A DNA stretch of 64,000 nt from Inquilinus sp042743185 (GTDB lineage Bacteria; Pseudomonadota; Alphaproteobacteria; DSM-16000; Inquilinaceae): contig NZ_JBHYMS010000001.1 in the NCBI RefSeq assembly GCF_042743185.1, positions 124,001-188,000 of the forward strand, in the 5' to 3' direction. The notes beneath the pieces were generated by a model. It worked only from the letters and a program-made list of their open reading frames with translations. It made no database searches and was not told the origin of the DNA. This document shows positions 41,498 through 50,715 of this stretch, in pieces. Made by a program: the position numbers and the translations under genes. How positions within the stretch are numbered: the stretch's first letter is position 1; the number at the start of each line of letters is the position of its first letter.

Positions 41498-42496
41498 TCA
41501 GTCCCCTGCCGATGCGACGGCGACCTCGCGGCGTGATTGTTCCGCCTGCTTCGCCGCCTCGATGCAGGCGATGATGTGCCGGGCATAGCCGCCATCCACC
41601 GGGTTCGCCGCATCGCCCTGGACCAAGGCCAGCATCGCCCGCCATTCGCGCTCGACTGCGCGCTGCATCCAGTCCGGCTCGATCGAGCTCGCGACCGGGG
41701 TCCAGGCGCCGTCCCGGCCGATCATGACGCCCTGGTCGAAATCGAGGCGCAGGGTCCCGGCCTCGCAGACCAGGTCCATGGCGAAGCCGACGCCGCCGTC
41801 GCGATAGCCGACGCTCGCCACCTGGCCGATGCGGCCGTCGGCGAAGCGCAGCAGCATCAGCGCCGTGTCGTCGGCCTCCTGGTCATGGAAATGGGTGCCG
41901 GCCATGGCCGAGACCGAAGCCACCGGGCCGTCCATCAGCCAGACCAGCCGGTCGAGCGCATGGATCCCCGCGGTCAGCAGCATGCCGCCGCCGGTCTTCG
42001 GCGACAGGTGCCAGGGCTGGCGGTTCGCCTCCATCCACAGCTTGATCAGCCAGCTGCTGCCGAGCACCGGACGGCCGATGCTGCCTGATGAGATGATCTC
42101 GCGGGCGGCGAGACAGGGCAGCGCGAAATGCATGACGTGGCCGACCATCAGATGGATTCCGGCCGCGGCCACCGCGGCGTTGATCGCGTCGCATTCGGCG
42201 ACGGTCGGCGCCATCGGCTTTTCGAGCAGGATGTGCTTGCCGGCCTGCGCCGCGGCGATCGCCATCTCGGCGTGGAGATGGTGCGGCGTGGCGATCAGCA
42301 CCGTGTCGACCGCCGGGTCGTCCAGCAGCGCCTGCCAATGGGCGTGGGCGTTGCCGCCATGCTCCCGCGCGAAGGCCCGGGCCGCGTCGATGTCCTGGCG
42401 GCAGACCGCCGCCACCCGCGCGCCCGGCACGGCGGCGATGGCCCGCGCATGGATCGCGCCGAAAAAACCGGCGCCGATGATGCCGATGCCGATCAT
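41498..42496 (-). CDS. Gfo/Idh/MocA-family oxidoreductase
   Basis: A 332-residue NAD(P)-dependent dehydrogenase. The N-terminal motif is GIGIIGAGFFGAIHARAIAA, the catalytic lysine lies in LLEKPMAP, and the C-terminal domain has TAGIHALDRLVWLMDGP. It overlaps the next gene upstream by 4 bp (ATGA), so two related dehydrogenases are coupled. They face the FadR-type regulator gene across a short spacer. Substrate, presumably a sugar or cyclitol, is unknown. Confidence 0.92.
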   Translation of the reverse strand: MIGIGIIGAGFFGAIHARAIAAVPGARVAAVCRQDIDAARAFAREHGGNAHAHWQALLDDPAVDTVLIATPHHLHAEMAIAAAQAGKHILLEKPMAPTVAECDAINAAVAAAGIHLMVGHVMHFALPCLAAREIISSGSIGRPVLGSSWLIKLWMEANRQPWHLSPKTGGGMLLTAGIHALDRLVWLMDGPVASVSAMAGTHFHDQEADDTALMLLRFADGRIGQVASVGYRDGGVGFAMDLVCEAGTLRLDFDQGVMIGRDGAWTPVASSIEPDWMQRAVEREWRAMLALVQGDAANPVDGGYARHIIACIEAAKQAEQSRREVAVASAGD

Positions 42497-43461
42497 GCAA
42501 CCTCCTGGTAAGCCCGGTCGATCAGGCGCATGGCCTGGAGATAGTCGCCGATGCCGACCGATGGTGCCGTGCCGCGCGCCAGGCGGTCCAGCGTGTCGGC
42601 CATGAAGGCCTTGTACCGGTCCGCCGGCGGAATCGGCGCCAGGTCGCGCACCTGCCCGTCATCGAGCGTGGCGACGCGGCAGGCATCACCGCGGTCGATG
42701 AGGGTGGCATTGCGGGCCGAGACCCGCCATTCGAAGTCGCCGCCCGGCGCCATCGAGGCGTAGGTGTAGCCGGCCTCGACCGTCGCGATCATGCCGTCCG
42801 GCGCGCGCAGGGTGACGATCGCGTATTCCTCGACCGCCTCGCCGTAGAGGCGCCGGTCGACCGCGGCCGAGACGATGGTGAGATCGGCACCGCCGGCCAG
42901 GGCCAGCGCTGCGTCGATGCCGTGGATGCCGAGATTGCGCAGCGCCCCGCCGCCGCCGATCGCCGGGTCCAGGACCCAGGGCACCCCGTCCAGCCGGTAG
43001 CGCTCCGGCGGGCCGTTCACGATCCGGAACTGGGCATGCGACACCGGGCCGAGGCGGCCGGCGGCCTTCAGTGCCTCGATCTCGGCCCAGATCGGGCCGC
43101 AACGGTTGGGCAGGGGTACGGCGACGAACAGGCCGAGTGCCGCCTCCACCAGGGGTTCGAGGGCGGCGGTCGACACCACGGCCGGCTTCTCCAGCACGAT
43201 CGGCAGGCCCGCCTCGATGCAGGCCAGGGCCAGCGCCGGCACCTGGTCCGGCCGGCCCATGACGACGGTCAGGTCGGGCTTCGCGGCGATGACGGCCGCG
43301 ACCGAGAGGTGATGGGGAACGCCGTGCGCCGCGGCGAATCCGGCCGCGACATCGGGCTCCGGATCCCAGGCGGCGACCACCTCCGCGCCGGCCGACCGGG
43401 CGGCCTCCAGATGCATCCCCGCATGCCAATGCCCCACGCCCGCCAAGGCCATCCGGGCCAT
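42493..43461 (-). CDS. Gfo/Idh/MocA-family oxidoreductase
   Basis: A 322-residue member of the same superfamily. The first glycine motif is short and variant (ALAGVGHWHAG), the EKP motif is IVLEKPAVV, and GIHGIDAALALAG marks the C-terminal domain. It is the first gene of the two-gene unit and stands divergent from the regulator gene at 43547. The two dehydrogenases share low similarity by eye, so they may catalyse successive steps or act as a heteromer. Confidence 0.9.
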   Translation of the reverse strand: MARMALAGVGHWHAGMHLEAARSAGAEVVAAWDPEPDVAAGFAAAHGVPHHLSVAAVIAAKPDLTVVMGRPDQVPALALACIEAGLPIVLEKPAVVSTAALEPLVEAALGLFVAVPLPNRCGPIWAEIEALKAAGRLGPVSHAQFRIVNGPPERYRLDGVPWVLDPAIGGGGALRNLGIHGIDAALALAGGADLTIVSAAVDRRLYGEAVEEYAIVTLRAPDGMIATVEAGYTYASMAPGGDFEWRVSARNATLIDRGDACRVATLDDGQVRDLAPIPPADRYKAFMADTLDRLARGTAPSVGIGDYLQAMRLIDRAYQEVA

Positions 43462-43546
43462 CCCATCCTCCCTCTCGGCTTATGGCCTTGACAGATATCC
43501 TACAAGTCGGCAAGCATCAAGCCATGCCGGTCCGAGGATGTCGACG

Positions 43547-44263
43547 ATGAAGGAGATCAAGCCGCTCGCCCGGCCGCCGCTGCTGCATGTCTCGGTGCAG
43601 GAGAGCCTGAAGAGCTACATCGACGACAACGCCCTCAGCCCCGGTGCGCCGCTGCCGCCAGAGAACGACCTGGCGCAACAGCTCGGGGTCAGCCGCAACT
43701 CCGTGCGTGAGGCGATCAAGGCACTGGAATCGCTCGGTATCCTGGAGACGCGGCGCGGCATCGGCGTGTTCGTCAAGGCATTCTCGTTCGAGCCGCTGCT
43801 GGCCAACCTGGCCTATGGCCTGGGCGGCGCGCTGCGTGAGGTCGAGGAGGTGCTGGAGATCCGCCGCGTGCTGGAGGTCGGACTGATCGGCAAGACCATC
43901 GAGCTGATCGGCGAGGCGGACTTGGCGGAGCTGAAGGACACGGTGGAGCGAATGCGCCGCCGGGCCGAACGGAACGAGAGCTTCGCCGAGGAGGACCAGC
44001 AGTTCCACAACCTGCTGTTCCGCTGCCAGAACAACCGCATGCTGACCAGCCTGATCGATGTCTTCTGGATGGCCTTCTACAAGGCGTCCGACTTCGTGAA
44101 CCTGGCCAATGCCGACCCGATGTCGACCTGGCGGGACCACCAGGAAATCTGGGCCGCGATCGAGGCGCGCGACGGGGCCGCGGCCCGCAGCCGGCTCGAC
44201 CAGCACTATGACGGGATCGCCCGTCTCCTCGCGACCCGGAAGGGCGCGAAAGCAGAAAACTGA
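43547..44263 (+). CDS. FadR-subfamily GntR transcriptional regulator
   Basis: A 238-residue GntR/FadR regulator. The N-terminal winged helix covers about residues 15-75 (SLKSYIDDNALSPGAPLPPENDLAQQLGVSRNSVREAIKALESLGILETRRGIGVFV). The all-helical FCD effector domain follows (EVLEIRRVLEVGLIGKTIELI ... EEDQQFHNLLFRCQNNRML ... HQEIWAAIEARD), with the metal-binding Asp and His pattern. I chose ATG 43547 because GAGG lies 9 nt upstream; the ATG at 43538 is too close. It is 12 bp before the peptide-type ABC operon and probably controls it. Confidence 0.93.
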   Translation: MKEIKPLARPPLLHVSVQESLKSYIDDNALSPGAPLPPENDLAQQLGVSRNSVREAIKALESLGILETRRGIGVFVKAFSFEPLLANLAYGLGGALREVEEVLEIRRVLEVGLIGKTIELIGEADLAELKDTVERMRRRAERNESFAEEDQQFHNLLFRCQNNRMLTSLIDVFWMAFYKASDFVNLANADPMSTWRDHQEIWAAIEARDGAAARSRLDQHYDGIARLLATRKGAKAEN

Positions 44264-44274
44264 AAGGGGAGGAC

Positions 44275-45858
44275 ATGATGAGATTCGGGATGCTGGCATC
44301 CGCGCTGGCGCTTGCCGTTGCCATGGCTTGGGCGCCGGGCGCACCCGCCGTGGGGCAGGAGCCGTCGACGATCACCGGCGGGTTCGATGTCGGACCGGGC
44401 GGCTTCCAGGGCAACTTCAACCCGCTGGCCGCGACCGGCGGCTTCACCTGGCTCAGCCTCTATTTCGAGCCGCTGGTGATCTACGACGACAAGCTGGAGA
44501 GCATCGTCGGCGACCTGGCGTCGAGCTACGAGGTCAGCGCCGGCAAGCTGCAATACACCTTCAAGCTGGCCGACGCGAAATGGCATGACGGCCAGCCCTT
44601 CACCTCGGCCGACGTCAAGTTCACCATCGACACCGCGAAGAACGGCGCCACCGGCACGGTCTTCACCGCCCGCCTCGGCGCCATCGCCTCGGTCGAGACG
44701 CCGGACGCGAAGACCGCGGTGCTGAAGCTGTCGGCGCCGAATGCCGGCCTGCTGGCGACACTGACCCAGCTGATGATGCTGCCGCAGCACGCGCTGAAGG
44801 ACATCCCGTCGGCCTCGCTGGCCAAGCATGAATGGTGGTCGAAATCGCCGATCGGCACCGGCCCCTACAAGTTCTCGCGCTACGTGACGGACCAGTATGT
44901 CGAGCTGGCGGCCAACCCGGACTACCGCGGCGGCAAGCCGGTGACCGACCGGATCATCAACCGCTATTTCGCCAACACCGCGGCGGCGGTGGCGGCGCTG
45001 CGCTCCGGCGAGATCGCCTTCAGCTATGTCGAGGCCGACGACGTCGCGACCTTCCAGGGCAACGACGCCTTCAAGGTGATCGAGGGCAACTCCTTCGTCG
45101 TCAACTACCTGGGCTTCAACCAGGAGGTGCCGCTGTGGAAGGACGTGCGCGTCCGCCAGGCGGTGATGCATGCCATCAACCGCGATGCGATCGTCCAGAG
45201 CCTGTACAAGGGCGCCGCCGAGATCGCCAATTGCGGCTATGTCGCCGACCATCTGCTGCCCCCGGGCATCGACGGCTACGCCTATGATCCGGAGAAGGCG
45301 AAGCAGCTGCTGGCCGAGGCCGGCTGGGACCAGATCAACGGCAGCAAGCCGATCCCGCTGCTGACCTACTACAACAACCCGCTGGCCTCGAACGTCTTGG
45401 CCGCGGTGCAGGCGATGCTGGCGCAGGTCGGCATCAACGTGGTGCCGCGGGCGGTCGACACGCCGACCTACAACGCCACCATCTACGCCCAGAACCCCGA
45501 CTGGTCGCAGTTCCCGCTGGTCTATGCCGGGCTGCAGAACGGCCCGGACCCGAGCGCCATCAACATCGGCCTGAACGAGAAGCAGATCCCGCCGGCCGGC
45601 GCCAACTTCCTGCGCATCCGCATGCCGGAGGTCACCGGCGCCTTCGACGCCGCCATGAACGAGACCGACGACGCCAAGCGGGCCGAGCGCTATCAGGCCG
45701 TGTGCAAGGCGATGAACGCCAACCTGCCCTGGGCGACCATGTGGGTGGCCAAGCGCTACGGCGTCGCCTCAGCCAAGCTGAAGGACTTCGTCTGGACCCC
45801 GGCCCCGGCCGGCGGCCCCTTCGCCGCCCATCCTGAGAAATGGGCGATCGGCAACTGA
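44275..45858 (+). CDS. peptide/nickel-type ABC substrate-binding protein (SBP family 5)
   Basis: A 527-residue DppA/OppA-type periplasmic binding protein. The signal peptide (core LASALALAVAMAWAPGA) ends at AVGQ-E (about residue 30). The mature part has LASSYEVSAGKLQYTFKLADAKWHDGQPFTSADVKFTID and YLGFNQEVPLWKDVRVRQAVMHAINRDAI. Start codons are the tandem ATG at 44275 and 44278; the second is better spaced from GGGGAGG. It leads a five-component importer. Such proteins also carry sugars and polyols, and the two adjacent DapA-like lyases suggest a non-peptide ligand. Confidence 0.93.
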   Translation: MMRFGMLASALALAVAMAWAPGAPAVGQEPSTITGGFDVGPGGFQGNFNPLAATGGFTWLSLYFEPLVIYDDKLESIVGDLASSYEVSAGKLQYTFKLADAKWHDGQPFTSADVKFTIDTAKNGATGTVFTARLGAIASVETPDAKTAVLKLSAPNAGLLATLTQLMMLPQHALKDIPSASLAKHEWWSKSPIGTGPYKFSRYVTDQYVELAANPDYRGGKPVTDRIINRYFANTAAAVAALRSGEIAFSYVEADDVATFQGNDAFKVIEGNSFVVNYLGFNQEVPLWKDVRVRQAVMHAINRDAIVQSLYKGAAEIANCGYVADHLLPPGIDGYAYDPEKAKQLLAEAGWDQINGSKPIPLLTYYNNPLASNVLAAVQAMLAQVGINVVPRAVDTPTYNATIYAQNPDWSQFPLVYAGLQNGPDPSAINIGLNEKQIPPAGANFLRIRMPEVTGAFDAAMNETDDAKRAERYQAVCKAMNANLPWATMWVAKRYGVASAKLKDFVWTPAPAGGPFAAHPEKWAIGN

Positions 45859-45869
45859 CTCCCTCCATG

Positions 45870-45908
45870 GGCGGGACGGCGCGGCCGGCCGGGTCGCGCC
45901 GTCCCGCC
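45870..45908 (+). terminator. strong intercistronic hairpin after binding-protein gene
   Basis: GGCGGGACGGCGCG (45870-45883) and CGCGCCGTCCCGCC (45895-45908) are exact reverse complements, giving a 14-base stem with an 11-base loop. It sits 12 bp after the binding-protein stop and 10 bp before the permease start. No U-tract follows. It probably stabilises the binding-protein mRNA and lowers permease translation. Confidence 0.65.
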
Positions 45909-45918
45909 AGGACATGAC

Positions 45919-46878
45919 ATGCTGAACTACTGCCTTCGTCGCCTCGCGGTCGGGGTCGGCATGCTGATCGCCCTCAGCCTGCTGATCTTCATCCTGCTCC
46001 GGCTCGCGCCCGGCGACCCGATCGACGCCTACATCAACCCGAATGTGGCGATGTCGCAGGAGGAGATGGCCGCGGTGCGCACCCGTCTCGGCCTCGACCA
46101 GCCGCTGCCGGTGCAGTACCTGGCCTGGCTGGGCGGGGCGCTGCGCGGCGATCTCGGCTTCTCGCTGCAGCGCAACGGCGAGACCGTGCTGGGGCTGGTG
46201 GCGCAACGGATCGGCCCGACCCTGCTGCTGATGGGGACGGGGCTGGCGATCGCCATCGTGGTCGGCGTCGGCGCCGGCATCATCGGCGCCGTCCGCCGCA
46301 ACTCGGCGACCGATCTCGGCCTGTCGGTCGCCGCCTTCCTCGGCATCTCCAGCCCGGCCTTCCTGACCGCGCTGGTCGGCCTCTACGTCTTCTCCGTGCT
46401 GCTGCGCTGGGCGCCCTCCGGCGGCATGCTGACCCCCGGCGCGCAATTCTCGCTGGGCGACCTGGTCAGCCACCTGATCCTGCCGGCGCTGCTGCTGTCA
46501 ATCGGCCACGCCGCGCTGATCATGCGCTACATGCGCGCCTCGCTCTTGGAGGTGCTGAACCAGGACTATGTCCGCTCGGCCCGCGCCAAGGGCGTCAAGG
46601 AATTCTGGGTGGTGGTGAAGCACGCGCTGCGCAACGCGCTGCTGCCGGTCGTCACCCTGATCGGGTCGACCATCGGCATCGCGGTCGGCGGCGCGATCTT
46701 CCTCGAGAGCGTCTTCAACTGGCCGGGCATGGGCCTGCTGCTGGTCAACGCGGTGGAGACCCGGGACTATCCGGTGATCATGGGCGCGACGCTGGTGGTC
46801 GGCGCCTGCGTGATCCTCGCCAACCTGCTGACCGACATCGCCTATGCGGCGATCGACCCGCGGATCCAGGTGGCCTGA
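45919..46878 (+). CDS. peptide-type ABC permease (DppB type)
   Basis: A 319-residue permease. The N-terminus MLNYCLRRLAVGVGMLIALSLLIFILLRLAPGDP is the DppB/OppB hallmark. The EAA loop is YVRSARAKGVKEFWVVVKHALRNALLPVVT. About six membrane spans are evident. AGGA precedes the ATG. It forms the channel with the following DppC-type permease, whose start is 1 bp past its stop. Confidence 0.94.
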   Translation: MLNYCLRRLAVGVGMLIALSLLIFILLRLAPGDPIDAYINPNVAMSQEEMAAVRTRLGLDQPLPVQYLAWLGGALRGDLGFSLQRNGETVLGLVAQRIGPTLLLMGTGLAIAIVVGVGAGIIGAVRRNSATDLGLSVAAFLGISSPAFLTALVGLYVFSVLLRWAPSGGMLTPGAQFSLGDLVSHLILPALLLSIGHAALIMRYMRASLLEVLNQDYVRSARAKGVKEFWVVVKHALRNALLPVVTLIGSTIGIAVGGAIFLESVFNWPGMGLLLVNAVETRDYPVIMGATLVVGACVILANLLTDIAYAAIDPRIQVA

Positions 46879-46879
46879 C

Positions 46880-47764
46880 ATGGCGGTCGTGGAAACCTCC
46901 CGCTCCCGCGGCGGCAACGGCCCGCTGGCCCGCGCCTTCCGCCGCTTCGCCGCCAACGGCGCGGCGCTGGCCGGCATCGCCATCCTGGTGCCGATGCTGG
47001 TGCTGATCGTCTGCTACCCGCTGATCCTCGGCCACAAGCCGAACGACATCGACCTCTTGGCCCTCAACAAGGGACCCAGCGCCGCGCATTGGCTCGGCAC
47101 CGACGGGGTCGGCCGCGACATCCTGGCCCGCGTGCTGCAGGGCGGGCGGATCTCGCTGCTGGTCGCCGTGGTCTCGGTCGCGATCTCGGTGGTGATCGGC
47201 TTCCTGGTCGGCTCGGTCTCGGCCATGGCCGGGCGCTTCACCGACGCCGCGATCATGCGCTTCGTCGACCTCGCCATGACCCTGCCGCCGGTGATCTCGC
47301 TCCTCGTCTTGGCGTCGATCACCGGCGCCGGCATCGTGCCGACCATCATCGTCATCTCGCTGCTGTCCTGGCCGGTGCTGGCGCGCATGGTGCGGGCCCG
47401 GCTGATGGAGCTGCGCGAGCGCGATTTCGTGGTGGCGTCGCGCGGCATGGGCGCCGGCCTCGGCCATCTGCTGTGGCGCCATGGCCTGCCGAACTCGATC
47501 GACATTCTGGTGGTCTACGCCACGCTGCAGATCGCCGCCGCCATCCTGCTCGAGGCCGGCCTGTCCTTCCTCGGCCTCGGCGTGCCGCCGCCGGAGGCGA
47601 GCTGGGGCAACATGCTGAACGCCGCCCGCAGCACCGTGGTGCTGGAGCAGTACCCCTGGCAATGGCTGTTCCCGGGCGCCGCCCTGGTGATCACCGTGCT
47701 GGCCATCAACTTCGTCGGCGACGGCCTGCGCGACGCCTTCGACCCCCGTTCCGAACTCAACTGA
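46880..47764 (+). CDS. peptide-type ABC permease (DppC type)
   Basis: A 294-residue permease with the DppC features: LGTDGVGRDILARVLQGGRISLLVAV and the EAA loop FVVASRGMGAGLGHLLWRHGLPNSIDILVV, followed by LEAGLSFLGLGVPPPEASWGNML. I chose ATG 46880; a longer frame from 46844 overlaps the preceding permease without a Shine-Dalgarno. It is tightly spaced with its partner and followed by a DapA-type gene. Confidence 0.94.
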   Translation: MAVVETSRSRGGNGPLARAFRRFAANGAALAGIAILVPMLVLIVCYPLILGHKPNDIDLLALNKGPSAAHWLGTDGVGRDILARVLQGGRISLLVAVVSVAISVVIGFLVGSVSAMAGRFTDAAIMRFVDLAMTLPPVISLLVLASITGAGIVPTIIVISLLSWPVLARMVRARLMELRERDFVVASRGMGAGLGHLLWRHGLPNSIDILVVYATLQIAAAILLEAGLSFLGLGVPPPEASWGNMLNAARSTVVLEQYPWQWLFPGAALVITVLAINFVGDGLRDAFDPRSELN

Positions 47765-47779
47765 CCGAAAAGACCCGTC

Positions 47780-48706
47780 ATGGCATCAGCCCCAGCCTTC
47801 CAGGGCGTCGTCCCGCCCGTCGTCACCCCTCTGACCGCGGATTTCCAGGTCGACTACCCGTCCTTCACCCGCGTGCTCGAGCACCTGATCGACGGCGGCG
47901 TGCACGGCCTGTTCGTGCTCGGCTCCACCAGCGAGGTGGTGTTCCATGACGAGGCGACGCGGCGGAAGATCCTGGAGCATGCGGTCAAGGTCGCCAACGG
48001 CCGCGTGCCCGTGCTGGCCGGGGTGATCGACCCGACCACCGACCGCGTCATCGGCCATGCCAGGGTGGCGCAGTCGATCGGCGTCGATGCCGTGGTGGTG
48101 ACGGCGCCGTTCTACGCCCGCACCAGCGCGCCGGAGGTGGTCGACCATTTCCGCTACATTCGCGAGGGCATCGACGTCCCGGTCATCGCCTACGACATCC
48201 CGGTCTGCGTCCACGTCAAGCTGGACCGCGCGAGCGTGGTGACGCTGGCGCGCGAGGGCACCATCGCCGGGCTGAAGGATTCCAGCGGCGACGACGGCAA
48301 TTTCCGCTTCGCCCTGCTGGACCTGGCCGACAGGCCGGAGATCGCGATGATGACGGGGTCGGAGATCGTGTGCGACTCCGCCCTCGCCGCCGGCGCGCAC
48401 GGCATCGTGCCCGGCCTCGCCAATGTCGACCCGCATGGCTATGTCCGCCTCTACGACCTGTGCCGCAAGGGCGACTGGGCGGCGGCGCGGGTGGAGCAGG
48501 AGCGGCTGTGCCGCCTGTTCGAGATCGTCTGGGTCAGCCTGCCGCGCACCAGCGCCGGGTCGGCCGGCGTCGGCGGCTTCAAGACCGCGATGCGTCGGCT
48601 CGGCATCATCGAGACCAACGTCATGGCCCGGCCGCAGCGGGCGCTGAACGACGCCGAGGCCGCCAAGGTCGAGGCGATCCTGCAGGCGACCGGCCTGCTG
48701 GCCTGA
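47780..48706 (+). CDS. DapA-family (class I aldolase/lyase) protein I
   Basis: A 308-residue TIM-barrel member of the dihydrodipicolinate synthase/N-acetylneuraminate lyase superfamily. The Schiff-base lysine lies in IAGLKDSSGD, and the strand-4 tyrosine in VIAYDIPV. The usual GTTGE motif is GSTSEV. It lies between the permease and ATPase genes of the transporter, which makes a DapA role in lysine synthesis unlikely. A catabolic aldolase or dehydratase for the imported substrate is the better reading. A second paralogue follows the transporter. Confidence 0.9.
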   Translation: MASAPAFQGVVPPVVTPLTADFQVDYPSFTRVLEHLIDGGVHGLFVLGSTSEVVFHDEATRRKILEHAVKVANGRVPVLAGVIDPTTDRVIGHARVAQSIGVDAVVVTAPFYARTSAPEVVDHFRYIREGIDVPVIAYDIPVCVHVKLDRASVVTLAREGTIAGLKDSSGDDGNFRFALLDLADRPEIAMMTGSEIVCDSALAAGAHGIVPGLANVDPHGYVRLYDLCRKGDWAAARVEQERLCRLFEIVWVSLPRTSAGSAGVGGFKTAMRRLGIIETNVMARPQRALNDAEAAKVEAILQATGLLA

Positions 48707-48713
48707 GGATCCT

Positions 48714-49730
48714 ATGGTAGAGGCTCAGCACCCCATCCTCGACGTCCATGGGCTGCGGACCGTGTTCCGCATCCGCGGGCGCGAGGTGACCGCGGTGGCG
48801 GATCTCGACCTCGCCATCGGCGCGGCGGAGACCGTCGCGCTGGTCGGCGAGTCCGGCTCCGGCAAGTCGGTGACGAGCCTCTCCATCATGGGGCTGCTGC
48901 CGGCCAAGGCCGGTAGGGTGGCCGCGGGGTCGATCCAGTTCCGCGGCAAGGACGGGCAGGGCAGGGATTTGGCGACGCTGGACGGCGAGGCTCGGCGCCG
49001 GATCCGGGGCAACGACATCGGCATGGTGTTCCAGGAGCCGATGACCAGCCTGAACCCGGTCTACACCATCGGCGACCAGATCGCGGAACCGGTCCGCATC
49101 CATCTCGGCCGCGACCGCAAATCGGCCTGGGCCGCGGCGGTCGACCTGCTCGACAGCGTCGGCATCCCCGACCCGAAGCGCCGGGCCGGGCAGTATCCGC
49201 ACGAGCTGTCGGGCGGCATGCGCCAGCGCGCCACCATCGCCATGGCGCTGGCCTGCGACCCGACGCTGCTGCTGGCCGACGAGCCGACCACCGCGCTCGA
49301 CGTCACCATCCAGGCGCAGATCCTCGACCTGCTGCGCCGGCTGCAGGACCAGCGCGGCATGGGGGTGCTGTTCGTGACCCACAATCTCGGCGTGGTGGCG
49401 GAGATCGCCCACCGCGTGGCGGTGATGTATGCCGGCCGGATCGTCGAGACCGGGCCGGTGCGCGAGGTGTTCCGCCACCCGCGCCACCCCTACACCATCG
49501 GCCTGCTGGCCTCGGTGCCGAAGCTGGGCGAGGCGACGCGGCTGAAGGCGGCGGGAGAGAAGCTGGCCACCATCCCCGGCACGGTGCCCAGCCTGGCCGC
49601 CATGCCGCCCGGCTGCGCCTTCGCCACCCGCTGCCCACATGTGGTCGAGGCCTGCCGTGCGGCGGTACCCGCGCCGGCCGAGGTCGGCCCCGGCCACACC
49701 AGCCGCTGCATCCGCTGGCAGGAGCTTTGA
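48714..49730 (+). CDS. peptide-type ABC ATP-binding protein (DppD type)
   Basis: A 338-residue ABC ATPase of the DppD/OppD group. Walker A is GESGSGKSV, Q-loop VFQEPMTSLNPV, signature ELSGGMRQRATIAMA, Walker B LLLADEPTTALD, H-loop VTHN. The C-terminal extension has the conserved Cys motif PPGCAFATRCPH...C, which in this group can bind an Fe-S cluster. GAGGAT precedes the ATG. It forms a heterodimer with the next ATPase. Confidence 0.95.
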   Translation: MVEAQHPILDVHGLRTVFRIRGREVTAVADLDLAIGAAETVALVGESGSGKSVTSLSIMGLLPAKAGRVAAGSIQFRGKDGQGRDLATLDGEARRRIRGNDIGMVFQEPMTSLNPVYTIGDQIAEPVRIHLGRDRKSAWAAAVDLLDSVGIPDPKRRAGQYPHELSGGMRQRATIAMALACDPTLLLADEPTTALDVTIQAQILDLLRRLQDQRGMGVLFVTHNLGVVAEIAHRVAVMYAGRIVETGPVREVFRHPRHPYTIGLLASVPKLGEATRLKAAGEKLATIPGTVPSLAAMPPGCAFATRCPHVVEACRAAVPAPAEVGPGHTSRCIRWQEL

Positions 49731-49732
49731 CC

Positions 49733-50701
49733 ATGGCCGATCCGCTTCTCGCCGTGCGCGGCCTGGCCAAGCATTTCGGTCCCGGCGCCTTCGGCCGCGG
49801 CCCGCTGGTGCGTGCGCTCGACGACATCCATTTCGACGTCGGCCGCGGCGAGGTGGTCGGGCTGGTCGGCGAATCCGGCTCGGGCAAGACCACGATCGGC
49901 CGGTCGGTGCTGCGGCTGATCGAGCCGACCGCCGGCGAGGTGGTGTTCGACGGCCAGGATTTGACAAAGCTGTCCGGCGGCGCCATGCGCCGGCAGCGGC
50001 GACGGATGCAGTACATCTTCCAGGACCCCTTCGCCAGCCTGTCGCCGCGCATGACGATCGGCGAGATCCTGACCGAGGGCCTGGCGATCCAGCGCATCGG
50101 CACCGGCCGCGAGCGGCTGGCCAGGGCGCGGGCGGCGCTGGAGGCGGTGGAGCTGCCGGCCGACGCGGTCGACCGCTACGCCCATGAGTTCTCCGGCGGC
50201 CAGCGCCAGCGCATCGGCATCGCCCGGGCCCTGGCGCTGGAGCCGGAGTTCCTGGTGGCGGACGAGCCGGTCTCGGCGCTCGACGTCTCGGTCCAGGCGC
50301 AGATCGTCAACCTGCTGCGCGACCTGCAACTGCGCCTCGGCCTGACCATGCTGTTCATCTCCCACGACCTCGCGGTGGTGGAGTACATCTGCGACCGGGT
50401 GATCGTGCTGTATCTCGGCCGGATCATGGAGATCGCGCCGAGCGAGCGCCTCTACGCCGCGCCGAAGCACCCCTACACCAGGGCGCTGCTGTCGGCGATC
50501 CCGGAGCCGGACCCCGACCGGCCGCGCCAGCGCCAGATCCTGAAGGGCGACATCCCGAGCCCGGCCAATCCGCCGTCCGGCTGCGTCTTTCGCACCCGCT
50601 GCCCGCACGCGGTCGAGGCCTGCGCCCGCGAGGTGCCGAAGCTGGAGGAGGTCGAGCCTGGCCATTTCAAAGCCTGCATCCGCCAGGATGTCAGCCGATG
50701 A
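49733..50701 (+). CDS. peptide-type ABC ATP-binding protein (DppF type)
   Basis: A 322-residue ATPase of the DppF/OppF group. Walker A is GESGSGKTT, Q-loop FQDPFASLSPR, signature EFSGGQRQRIGIARA, Walker B FLVADEPVSALD, H-loop ISHD. The oligopeptide C-terminal motif is PPSGCVFRTRCPHAVEACA. I chose the ATG at 49733, 9 nt after GGAG, over the TTG at 49727. The gene ends where the second DapA-like gene begins. Confidence 0.95.
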   Translation: MADPLLAVRGLAKHFGPGAFGRGPLVRALDDIHFDVGRGEVVGLVGESGSGKTTIGRSVLRLIEPTAGEVVFDGQDLTKLSGGAMRRQRRRMQYIFQDPFASLSPRMTIGEILTEGLAIQRIGTGRERLARARAALEAVELPADAVDRYAHEFSGGQRQRIGIARALALEPEFLVADEPVSALDVSVQAQIVNLLRDLQLRLGLTMLFISHDLAVVEYICDRVIVLYLGRIMEIAPSERLYAAPKHPYTRALLSAIPEPDPDRPRQRQILKGDIPSPANPPSGCVFRTRCPHAVEACAREVPKLEEVEPGHFKACIRQDVSR

Positions 50702-50715
50702 GCGGGAGGAATGAC

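Noticed and set aside
50698..50715. ATG start overlapping the preceding ATPase stop for the second DapA gene
   Set aside because: The GTG at 50716 has a much better Shine-Dalgarno (GGGAGGA, 5-nt spacing) and fits homologue N-termini.
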